64,000 nt of DNA. It comes from JAJFJD01 sp965228975 (GTDB taxonomy: Bacteria; Pseudomonadota; Alphaproteobacteria; UBA8366). The translations under genes and the position numbers were made by a program. The notes under the pieces were generated by a model that had not been told where the DNA came from, did no database searches, and was given only the letters and a program-made list of their open reading frames with translations. This document shows, piece by piece, positions 57,477-64,000 of the stretch. Within the stretch, counting starts at the first letter, position 1, and each line of letters opens with the position of its first letter. The stretch is from positions 2,294,001 through 2,358,000 of the forward strand of contig OZ245851.1 of assembly GCA_965228975.1 (NCBI GenBank), written 5' to 3'.

Positions 57477-59087
57477 CTAAGGCGCCTTCCGCCCCTTGAT
57501 AATATCCGCCCCCTTCTCGGCGATCGCGATCGTCGAGGCGAACGTGTTCGCCGACGGCAGCATCGGCATAACCGACGCATCAATCACCCGCAAATTCTCG
57601 ACTGCATGCACCCGCAATTCGTCGTCCACCACATTCCGGCCGTCCGTGGCCGGCCCCATGCGGCAGGTGCCGACCAGGTGATATCCGGTGTTGCCGCGCC
57701 GCCGCGCGAAATCGAGTAGCTCATCGTCCGCCTGAACCCCCGAGCCGGGCAACGTTTCCGAATCGTAGTATTCGGAAAGCTCCGGGCGGTTGAGAATGGC
57801 CCGCGCGAGCCGAAGTCCGGCCAAGGTGATGCGCTGATCCGTCTCCGAAGCCAGGTAGTTCGGTTGCACGACGGGTGCGTCCGCCGGATCGCGCGATACC
57901 GCCCGCACATAGCCCGAACTTTCCGGTCGCGGCTGCGCCGCCCCGACGGTCATTCCTGGATAGTCGTCGAGGACGTATGTCTTGCCGTCCTGATAGCTGC
58001 CCGGCGTGAACAGGATGCGCAGGTCGGCATCCTCAAGGTCCGGATGCGATTTGCCGTGCACGAAGGCGATCGTCGGGCAGATCGACAGCACGCTGGGTTT
58101 CTTGCCCAGCCACTTCGCGACTTCAACCGGAAGCCGCGGCCAGCGCGCATATTCGTTGATGGTGAGCACATTGCGCGCCCGCGCCGTCATACGCACCGAG
58201 TAATGATCCCGCAGGTTCTCGCCGACCCCGGCCAATGGAACGCGAACGGGTATCCCAAGACCTTTCAATAGGTCCGGCTGCCCAATCCCCGACAATTGCA
58301 AAATTTTGGGAGAATTAACCGCCCCGGCGCTCAGAATGACGTTGCGGCGGGCCTGAACCGTCCGTTCGTTGCCGGAACCGTCACGGTAGCGGACCCCGGT
58401 TACCCTGCGGCCATCCGTGACAAGGTCGATAACCTGAACACGCGTGCGCAGTTCGGTGGACCGGCGGCGTAAGGCAGGCCGCAGGAACGCCGCAGCAGCG
58501 CTGACTCGCTTGCCCTCATGGATATAACGCTGGAAATAGCCGGCCCCGAACTGGAATCCGGAGTTGTAATCTTGCGACCGTGGGATCCCCATCCCCTCGG
58601 CCGCGGCCAAGAACGCTTCGGCCACCGGATTGATCCAGTCCAGATCGGTGATGGGCAGTTCGCCGCTCCGGCCGCGCACCCGATCGTCGCCGGGGCCTAA
58701 CCGTCGTTCCGACCGCTTGAAATAAGGCAGCAGATCGTCGAAGCCCCATCCCCGGTTGCCCATCTGTGCCCAGGTGTCGAAATCCGCCCGCTGGCCGCGG
58801 TTGTAGATCATCCCATTGATCGAACTCGACCCGCCGACCACCTTGCCCTGCGGCACGGCCACGGACCGACCGCCGAGCGCATCCGACGGCTCGGTCTTGA
58901 ACGGCCAAGAGAACTGATTGCTGTATACGTTCTTGACGAAGCCGGCCGGGATCGAAATGTAGGGGTGCCAATCCTTTCCGCCCGCCTCTAGCACGCAAAC
59001 GGTTGCCGCGTCGTCTTCCGTCAAGCGGTTGGTCAACACACAGCCCGCGGCCCCGGCGCCAACGATCACATAGTCGAATGTTTCCAT
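57477..59087 (-). CDS. GMC-family FAD oxidoreductase (choline dehydrogenase-like)
   Basis: A 536-residue protein with the GMC hallmarks: DYVIVGAGAAGCVLTNRL (FAD site), GKVVGGSSSINGMIYNRGQ (signature 1), SAGAVNSPKILQLSGIG (signature 2), and the active-site His in YHLVGTCRMG plus Asn in PSANTFAS. It oxidises primary or secondary alcohols. It is the last of a leftward run after the ABM and MDR genes, and its stop is eight bases from the PhnZ-like gene's stop. Confidence 0.93.
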   Translation of the reverse strand: METFDYVIVGAGAAGCVLTNRLTEDDAATVCVLEAGGKDWHPYISIPAGFVKNVYSNQFSWPFKTEPSDALGGRSVAVPQGKVVGGSSSINGMIYNRGQRADFDTWAQMGNRGWGFDDLLPYFKRSERRLGPGDDRVRGRSGELPITDLDWINPVAEAFLAAAEGMGIPRSQDYNSGFQFGAGYFQRYIHEGKRVSAAAAFLRPALRRRSTELRTRVQVIDLVTDGRRVTGVRYRDGSGNERTVQARRNVILSAGAVNSPKILQLSGIGQPDLLKGLGIPVRVPLAGVGENLRDHYSVRMTARARNVLTINEYARWPRLPVEVAKWLGKKPSVLSICPTIAFVHGKSHPDLEDADLRILFTPGSYQDGKTYVLDDYPGMTVGAAQPRPESSGYVRAVSRDPADAPVVQPNYLASETDQRITLAGLRLARAILNRPELSEYYDSETLPGSGVQADDELLDFARRRGNTGYHLVGTCRMGPATDGRNVVDDELRVHAVENLRVIDASVMPMLPSANTFASTIAIAEKGADIIKGRKAP

Positions 59088-59136
59088 CCGGTATTGCCCT
59101 CGCCTTACCGCAAAGAGTCAGGCATCCAGGCCGACC

Positions 59137-59454
59137 CTACGAGCCCGTCCAATAGGCCGGATCGGACGGGAACACGGACTGACATTCGACGCGTTCGACC
59201 GGCCCGTCCAGGGTATGGGCCGCCGCCTGCCACACCGCGTAATGCGGGGCCGCGCGATGCGCTTCCACCGCCGCTTCGTCCACATAGACCTCGTAGAAGT
59301 AGTAGACATTCTCGTCGGAATCGTCCTGCAGCACGTTGAACCGAACGCAGCCCGGCTCGTCGCGCTCGGAGCCGAGGGCGTCAACTTCGATGGCGTCAAG
59401 GAAATCCTGACGTTTCTCCGGCTTGATACGGACCTTAATCCACTTCGCAATCAT
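59137..59454 (-). CDS. Antibiotic biosynthesis monooxygenase (ABM)-fold protein
   Basis: A 105-residue ferredoxin-fold protein of the ABM/YgiN family: AKWIKVRIKPEKRQDFLDAI, EPGCVRFNVLQDDSDENVYYF and the H-Y-x-x-W motif (PHYAVWQAA). Family members are cofactor-free quinol monooxygenases or heme-degrading-type dimers. It lies between the GMC and MDR genes, gaps of 49 and 46 bases, and may recycle quinones with the MDR enzyme (inference). Confidence 0.87.
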   Translation of the reverse strand: MIAKWIKVRIKPEKRQDFLDAIEVDALGSERDEPGCVRFNVLQDDSDENVYYFYEVYVDEAAVEAHRAAPHYAVWQAAAHTLDGPVERVECQSVFPSDPAYWTGS

Positions 59455-59500
59455 GGGGTTCTCCTGTTTGGTGTCGACGAAACCGCGCGGCGGTCATCGT

Positions 59501-60475
59501 TCAATTGGTGAGAATGCACTTGCCGACCACCTTGCGGTCGATGATCGCCTGCATGGCGTCGGCAAACTGTCCGAGGGGAAAGGTGTGGGAGACATGCGGC
59601 GCGATCTTCCCCGCCTCGGCCCAATCCACAAGGACCTTCAGGTTGGCCGCCGCGGTTTCAGGCTCGAATTCGTTGAACCCGCCAACGCGCACGCCGACCG
59701 CCGACGCGCCCTTGATCAACAGATGATTGGTCTTCGCCAGTGCCGGTTTGCCACCAACGAACCCGAGGATCAGGATTCGCGCGCCCCAGTTCAGGCACCG
59801 CATCGATTCGTCGAAGACCTCCGCACCGATCGGATCGTAGATAACGTCCGCGCCGCGCCCATCGGTGAGGCCCTTCACCCGGTCGCGGAAACCGTCGCGA
59901 ATGTTGATCAGGTGATCGGCGCCGTTTTCCTTCACGACGGCGAGTTTCTCGTCGCTGCCACCCGTGGCGATCACCGTCGCGCCCAGCATCTTGCCGACCT
60001 GTACGGCGGCCAATCCAATCCCTCCGCTTGCGCCATGGACGAGCAGGACCTCGCCTTCCTGCAGGCGGCCACGCTGGACCAAGGCATGATAGGCGGTCGT
60101 GTAGGCGGAGCGGAAGCCGGCTGCCTGTTCCAGGCTCATGGTCTTGGGCACCGGTAACGCCATAGTCGCCGAGATCGTCGCCATCTCGGCATAGGCGCCC
60201 GGAGAATGACGGGTCATGACGCGATCGCCGACCGAAAAATCGGTAACACCCTCCCCGATCGCAACGATTTCACCCGCTGCTTCGCCGCCGGGAATGAACG
60301 GCAAGTCCGGCTTGGTCTGGTACTGGCCGGCGATCATCAGGACATCGACGTATTGAACGCCACGCGCCGCCAACGCGACCTTGATCTCGCCGGGGCCGGG
60401 GTCGGGTGGTTCCGGCAGTTCGCGAAGGATCAAATCGCCGGGCGTTCCCAATTTTTCGCAAACCACGGCGCGCAT
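59501..60475 (-). CDS. Quinone-oxidoreductase-like MDR protein (zinc-free)
   Basis: ATG 60475 behind AAGGAA; 324 residues. Medium-chain dehydrogenase/reductase: GTPGDLILRELPEP at the N-terminus, PFIPGGEAAGEI, and the NADPH motif HGASGGIGLAAVQVGKMLGA (near residue 138). The Cys/His zinc ligands of alcohol dehydrogenases are absent, as in QOR-type enzymes. It reduces quinones or enoyl compounds with NADPH. First gene of a leftward unit with ABM and GMC genes; divergent from the formyltransferase-like gene (156 bases). Confidence 0.9.
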   Translation of the reverse strand: MRAVVCEKLGTPGDLILRELPEPPDPGPGEIKVALAARGVQYVDVLMIAGQYQTKPDLPFIPGGEAAGEIVAIGEGVTDFSVGDRVMTRHSPGAYAEMATISATMALPVPKTMSLEQAAGFRSAYTTAYHALVQRGRLQEGEVLLVHGASGGIGLAAVQVGKMLGATVIATGGSDEKLAVVKENGADHLINIRDGFRDRVKGLTDGRGADVIYDPIGAEVFDESMRCLNWGARILILGFVGGKPALAKTNHLLIKGASAVGVRVGGFNEFEPETAAANLKVLVDWAEAGKIAPHVSHTFPLGQFADAMQAIIDRKVVGKCILTN

Positions 60476-60631
60476 TCGTTTCCGTTCCTTCCAATGAATT
60501 GGGCGAGGATATGCCACCGCCCCAATTTCCAGTTCTGTTACAAGACGCTATTACCTGAGAAAGAACCACGTCAAGTTGCCCCGGTCCGGGCTCCTTTGAT
60601 AGCTTCCTGCCTCACCGTCGGATCCATTCAG

Positions 60632-61615
60632 ATGCCCGATTTGATCATCTTCGCGGATCCTCAGGTCGGATTCGCACCCGCCTTGTTGGATTCATTCATC
60701 ACCGCACTCGGGAAACGCCGATCGTATCGCCGGGTTCGCGTTTGTGTCACGTCACGGGACGTGCCGCTTTGGAGACATCGCACTCGTTTCTCGATCGGTT
60801 ATGCGGTCAAAGCCTTGTTCAACCGGGATATGCGAATCCGAGTCTTCCCGGGCAGCTTCATGACGGTTACCGCAGTCGCCCGGCAACATGGTGTCGAGAT
60901 CATCGAGCCACCGGGATTCGATGTGAACGGCCCCGAGTTCATTCGCAGAATAGAAAGGGAATCCACCCAAACGGACGCGCTCAGCGTCGGCTGTCTACAG
61001 ATCTGGAGCCCAGACCTGCTCGGCTGCTTTCGGCGCGCGGTGAATTACCACAACGGATATCTGCCCGACTACAAGGGTCTCTGGGCAACGCGGTGGTCGC
61101 TCTATCGTGGCGAAAGCTACTCCGGTTATGCCTTCCATCTGATGGATGCGACGATCGATACGGGCCCGATCCTATTGCGCGGGCGCGTTCCCATTCCCCT
61201 CGATGGCGATCCGGTACCGGTCGAGCGCGACAAACTTGCCGCTGCCGGGGCGGATGCCGGGAAGCTCTTGGATGCAATGCTAGCTGATCCGCCTAGCCAG
61301 ACACTGCAAAACGATGGGGGATCGTATTTTTCGCAGCGCGACACACTTGCATTGCGACGGATCGGCGATCCATCGGCCCTCTCCACCGAGGACTTCGAAC
61401 GCCGCCTCCGCTATTTTGCCCCTCTCGAAGTCACGCTCAACGGCGAGACACTCCCTGTCACGGCGGTACGTCCGGCAGCCTCCATCGACCGCCGTCACTG
61501 CTTCGCCACCGCGGACGGCACTGCCCTCGAGGTGGTTCGCCTAAACTACCTGCCATCTTGGCTCTTTTGGGCGATGCGCGCGTTAGGACTCCAGAAACGG
61601 CACCTGTCGCCTTGA
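60632..61615 (+). CDS. Formyltransferase-fold protein, unassigned
   Basis: About 327 residues from ATG 60632; the frame is open upstream but overlaps the divergent MDR gene. The formyltransferase core is visible: AVNYHNGYLPDYKG with the catalytic Asn-His pair, YSGYAFHLMDATIDTGPIL with the catalytic Asp, and RGRVPIP. Those residues act in methionyl-tRNA formyltransferase and N-formyl sugar enzymes using 10-formyl-THF. The N-terminal domain is unusual and basic, and the C-terminus is long. The gene stands alone; the substrate is unknown. Codon use is slightly AT-richer than neighbours. Confidence 0.78.
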   Translation: MPDLIIFADPQVGFAPALLDSFITALGKRRSYRRVRVCVTSRDVPLWRHRTRFSIGYAVKALFNRDMRIRVFPGSFMTVTAVARQHGVEIIEPPGFDVNGPEFIRRIERESTQTDALSVGCLQIWSPDLLGCFRRAVNYHNGYLPDYKGLWATRWSLYRGESYSGYAFHLMDATIDTGPILLRGRVPIPLDGDPVPVERDKLAAAGADAGKLLDAMLADPPSQTLQNDGGSYFSQRDTLALRRIGDPSALSTEDFERRLRYFAPLEVTLNGETLPVTAVRPAASIDRRHCFATADGTALEVVRLNYLPSWLFWAMRALGLQKRHLSP

Positions 61616-61631
61616 ACCCGTCCATGCGGAG

Positions 61632-63263
61632 TCAGAGCCGCGACACCTCGGTTTCCTTACAGGTAATGAACTCCAACAATGCGGGCACACCGTTTTGCGT
61701 CTGCTCGATACCGCGCTGGATCGCCGGCACGATATCTTCCGGTTGGGTGACCCGTTCGCCATACCCGCCGAATGCCCGCGCCATCGCGGCGTAGTCGCCG
61801 GAGATATCGGTGCTGCGGTATTTCTCCGTCGAGACCGGCATGACCTTGAGTTCGATGGCCATCGAAAAATTGTTCAGCAAAATCGACAGAATGGGAATAC
61901 GCTCGCGCACAGCGGTCTCGAAATCCATCCCGGTAAAGCCGATCGCCGCGTCGCCCCACACATTGATGCAAAGCTTGTCGGGACAGGCCAGTTTCGCGCC
62001 CATCGCGAGACCGAGGCCGTAGCCGAGCTGCGTGGTCTTGCCCCAGCCAATATAGGAAAGCGGCGTCGTCGCCTCCCAGAAGGGCGAAAGCTGGTCGCGC
62101 GGACTGCCCGCATCGTGGGTGATGATCGTGTTGGCCCGGTCGACCGTGTTGGCGAGATCGCGCAGCACCCGATAAGGCGACAGCGGCGTTTCGTCCGAGT
62201 CCCGCTTCGGCGCCCATTCGGCGAGCCAGCTTTCCTTGATCGCCGCGATTTCGGTCGGCGTATCGCCACGGTCCCGGTCCTTCCCGCCGGTCGCCGCCTC
62301 GGCTTCCGCGATCATCGCATCGAGCGTCAGGCCGGCATCGCCAACCAATTGGTGTTGGCTGACCAAATTTTTGTTCAGGTCCAGCGGGTCCAACGTGGCG
62401 TGGATGACAGTCTTCCCCTCAGGCATGGTCACGCCGAAATTCGTGGTCGTGAAACTGCAACCGATGCCGAAGATGACGTCCGACTTGTCGAGGAATTCCC
62501 GCACGGTCTTCGGCATCGCCAAGCCGCCCGATCCCAGCGACAGCGGATGATCCTCGGGGAAAGCGCTTTTTCCTTCCAGGCTGGTGCAGACGGGGATCGC
62601 CAATAACTCGGCCAGGCGCTGCAACTGCGGCCAAGCCTTGGCGTAATGCACGCCCTGCCCGGCATAGATCACCGGCCGCTTGGCCTCGACCAGCACCTTG
62701 GCCGCTTCTTTCACGGCCTCCGGGTCCGGACCGTAGCGGTTCGCGCGGACCGGCGTGTAGTCCAACTCGCCCTCGAAATCCTCTGGGAATAGGTCGGACG
62801 GGATTTCGACGAGCGCGGGCCTCAGCCGGCCGTTCCGGAGCTGTGTGAACGCGCGCCGCATGATGTTGGGAATTTCCGCCGGCGTCGTGATCGGTTCGGC
62901 CGACTTGGTGACATGCTTGAAGTTCAGCGTCGAATTGAAGTTCGGATCGACATGGGCGATTTTCCGAGCGTATCCCATCGGCATTACAAGAACCGGTACG
63001 GACTCGCCGTAAGCCTGCGCGACACCGCCGAAAGCGTTCTCGGCGCCGGGGCCATGTTGCATGCAGAAAACGCCCACCTTCTCGCCGCTGGTCAGCCGCG
63101 CGATAGCGTCGGCCATATGCAGACCGATCCGTTCCTGCCGCACGATTACCGGACGGATTCCCGCTCGCGCCGCATACTCGATGACGTGGTTAACCGGATA
63201 GGCCAACAGGATATCCACGCCCTCGCGTTTGAGAATCTCGCAAATCGCTTCCGCCGATTTCAT
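61632..63263 (-). CDS. Thiamine-diphosphate enzyme, acetolactate-synthase-like (second copy)
   Basis: A 543-residue ThDP enzyme; ATG 63263 behind GGAGGGAG. The catalytic Glu is in VRQERIGLHMADAIAR (near residue 44), QHGPGAENAFGG is the central hinge, and VWGDAAIGFTGMDFETAV...NN is the Mg/diphosphate motif. It is only distantly similar to the ThDP enzyme at 32578. Reaction (carboligase or decarboxylase) cannot be assigned. Divergent from a second hyuA at 63443. Confidence 0.9.
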   Translation of the reverse strand: MKSAEAICEILKREGVDILLAYPVNHVIEYAARAGIRPVIVRQERIGLHMADAIARLTSGEKVGVFCMQHGPGAENAFGGVAQAYGESVPVLVMPMGYARKIAHVDPNFNSTLNFKHVTKSAEPITTPAEIPNIMRRAFTQLRNGRLRPALVEIPSDLFPEDFEGELDYTPVRANRYGPDPEAVKEAAKVLVEAKRPVIYAGQGVHYAKAWPQLQRLAELLAIPVCTSLEGKSAFPEDHPLSLGSGGLAMPKTVREFLDKSDVIFGIGCSFTTTNFGVTMPEGKTVIHATLDPLDLNKNLVSQHQLVGDAGLTLDAMIAEAEAATGGKDRDRGDTPTEIAAIKESWLAEWAPKRDSDETPLSPYRVLRDLANTVDRANTIITHDAGSPRDQLSPFWEATTPLSYIGWGKTTQLGYGLGLAMGAKLACPDKLCINVWGDAAIGFTGMDFETAVRERIPILSILLNNFSMAIELKVMPVSTEKYRSTDISGDYAAMARAFGGYGERVTQPEDIVPAIQRGIEQTQNGVPALLEFITCKETEVSRL

Positions 63264-63442
63264 CGCTCCCTCCTCGATCCGGTCATATGGCTTACGGATT
63301 CGACAAGCGTACCCGGTTTTGCCGGCGGTGCGAAATGCAGATCGAGCGCTCCCGGCATTTGCGCCACCCCGCGTTTGCCGTATCCTGAACCCGCACCTTG
63401 GCCCTTCCCGGCCGCGCCCAACCTTCGAAGAGATGGCGTTCC

Positions 63443-64000
63443 ATGGCGTATCGCGTCGGCGTCGATATCGGCGGCACCTTCATCGATTTCTGCGTATTCG
63501 ATACGGGGACGCAGGAACTATCGACACTCAAGGTACTGACGACACCGGCGGATCCAGGCGCGGAGGTCATCGAGGGCATGCGCCGCCTGTCCGAGAAATA
63601 CGGGATCGAGCCGGCAGCGGTCGAAAGCTTCATCCACGGTACCACGGTCGGCGTTAACACAGTCATCCAACGCAAGGGCGCCCGCATGGCTTTGTTCACG
63701 ACGGAGAATTTCTCCGACGTCCTGGAGGTCGCCCGCCTGCGCATGCCCGAATCCTACAGCCTGTTCTCGACCCGGCCCGAGCCATTGATCACCCGCGACC
63801 GCGTCTTCGGCCTGAAAGAGCGCGTCCGCGCCGACGGCAGCATCCATACACCGCTCGACCCAGAAAGCGTACGCGATGCCCTGGACCGGGCGAAGGCGCG
63901 CGGCGTCGACGGCGTGATCGTCTCACTCCTGCACGGCTGGCGCAACCCGGCGCATGAGGAACAGGTGGCCGACATCGTTCGCCGGGAAGCTCCCGGCCTG
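63443..64000 (+). CDS. Hydantoinase A/oxoprolinase family protein, N-terminal part (cut by window end)
   Basis: From ATG 63443 the frame stays open for 186 codons to the window edge. The N-terminal phosphate loop GVDIGGTFIDFCVFD (6-20) and the FIHGTTVGVNTVIQRKGAR block (near residues 64-82) match the hydantoinase A N-terminal domain. It is the second HyuA relative in the window, only moderately similar to the one at 7904. A hyuB partner would be expected just outside the window. It is divergent from the ThDP enzyme, with 179 bases between starts. Confidence 0.9.
   Translation, partial: MAYRVGVDIGGTFIDFCVFDTGTQELSTLKVLTTPADPGAEVIEGMRRLSEKYGIEPAAVESFIHGTTVGVNTVIQRKGARMALFTTENFSDVLEVARLRMPESYSLFSTRPEPLITRDRVFGLKERVRADGSIHTPLDPESVRDALDRAKARGVDGVIVSLLHGWRNPAHEEQVADIVRREAPGL

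Noticed and set aside
1..64000. CRISPR arrays, rRNA, tRNA, insertion sequences, integrases
   Set aside because: No regularly spaced direct repeats, transposase or recombinase frames, or clover-leaf sequences were recognised by reading.

Overview
The window is a 64 kb stretch of a GC-rich bacterial chromosome. Gene content (ABC phosphonate uptake, hydantoinase/oxoprolinase pairs, MmgE/PrpD, TauD, M81 and M19 hydrolases, Baeyer-Villiger monooxygenase, GMC oxidoreductase) and GC-rich codon use suggest a metabolically versatile, heterotrophic alphaproteobacterium, perhaps Rhodospirillales-like. That placement is inference: no rRNA, tRNA or ribosomal protein gene is present. I call 58 coding regions, two of them cut by the window ends.

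Layout. 1-2.8 kb is visibly AT-richer and holds only poorly characterised genes, including a RES-domain protein; it looks like acquired DNA. 2.9-8 kb: a TauE/SafE exporter, a small membrane protein, and a leftward hyuA-hyuB pair. 8.1-14 kb: two closely related 14-TM MFS exporters flank a succinate-semialdehyde-type dehydrogenase and an aldo/keto reductase. 14-19.3 kb: a carboxymuconolactone decarboxylase-like protein, two isocitrate-lyase/PEP-mutase superfamily lyases and aconitase AcnA. 19.3-28.8 kb: two more MFS exporters, a PPOX protein, an SDR without its catalytic residues, an ArsC-like protein, a CHASE2 protein with a degenerate cyclase domain, and a PrpD-TauD pair.

28.9-32.6 kb is a tight operon of a secreted serine hydrolase, an unrecognised protein built from two copies of one domain, and a divergent M19 dipeptidase. 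32.6-36.4 kb runs leftward: E1 alpha and beta of a 2-oxoacid (or acetoin) dehydrogenase and an acetolactate-synthase-like TPP enzyme. 38.2-43.1 kb is a rightward catabolic operon (formamidase family, two PuuE-like deacetylases, luciferase-like flavoenzyme, enolase-superfamily enzyme). 43.3-48.2 kb holds an MBL-fold enzyme, a class IV aminotransferase, an FMN alpha-hydroxyacid oxidase and a flavin monooxygenase. 48.2-53.0 kb is a leftward operon M81 - M20 - LeuC-like - LeuD-like. 53.4-57.5 kb is a phnDCE1E2 transporter ending in a PhnZ-like HD oxygenase. 57.5-64 kb: GMC oxidoreductase, ABM monooxygenase, quinone-oxidoreductase-like MDR, a formyltransferase-fold protein, a second ALS-like TPP enzyme and the start of a second hyuA.

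The most unusual signals are: (1) the LeuC/LeuD-like pair keeps its three Fe-S cysteines but has lost the substrate-binding arginines and the catalytic Ser-Ser-Arg of the aconitase superfamily in both subunits; (2) the internally duplicated unknown protein; (3) a family of 26-bp hairpins that always occurs as oppositely oriented pairs (five pairs), with compensatory base changes; (4) several enzymes with substituted catalytic residues; (5) no recognisable DNA-binding regulator among the 58 genes.
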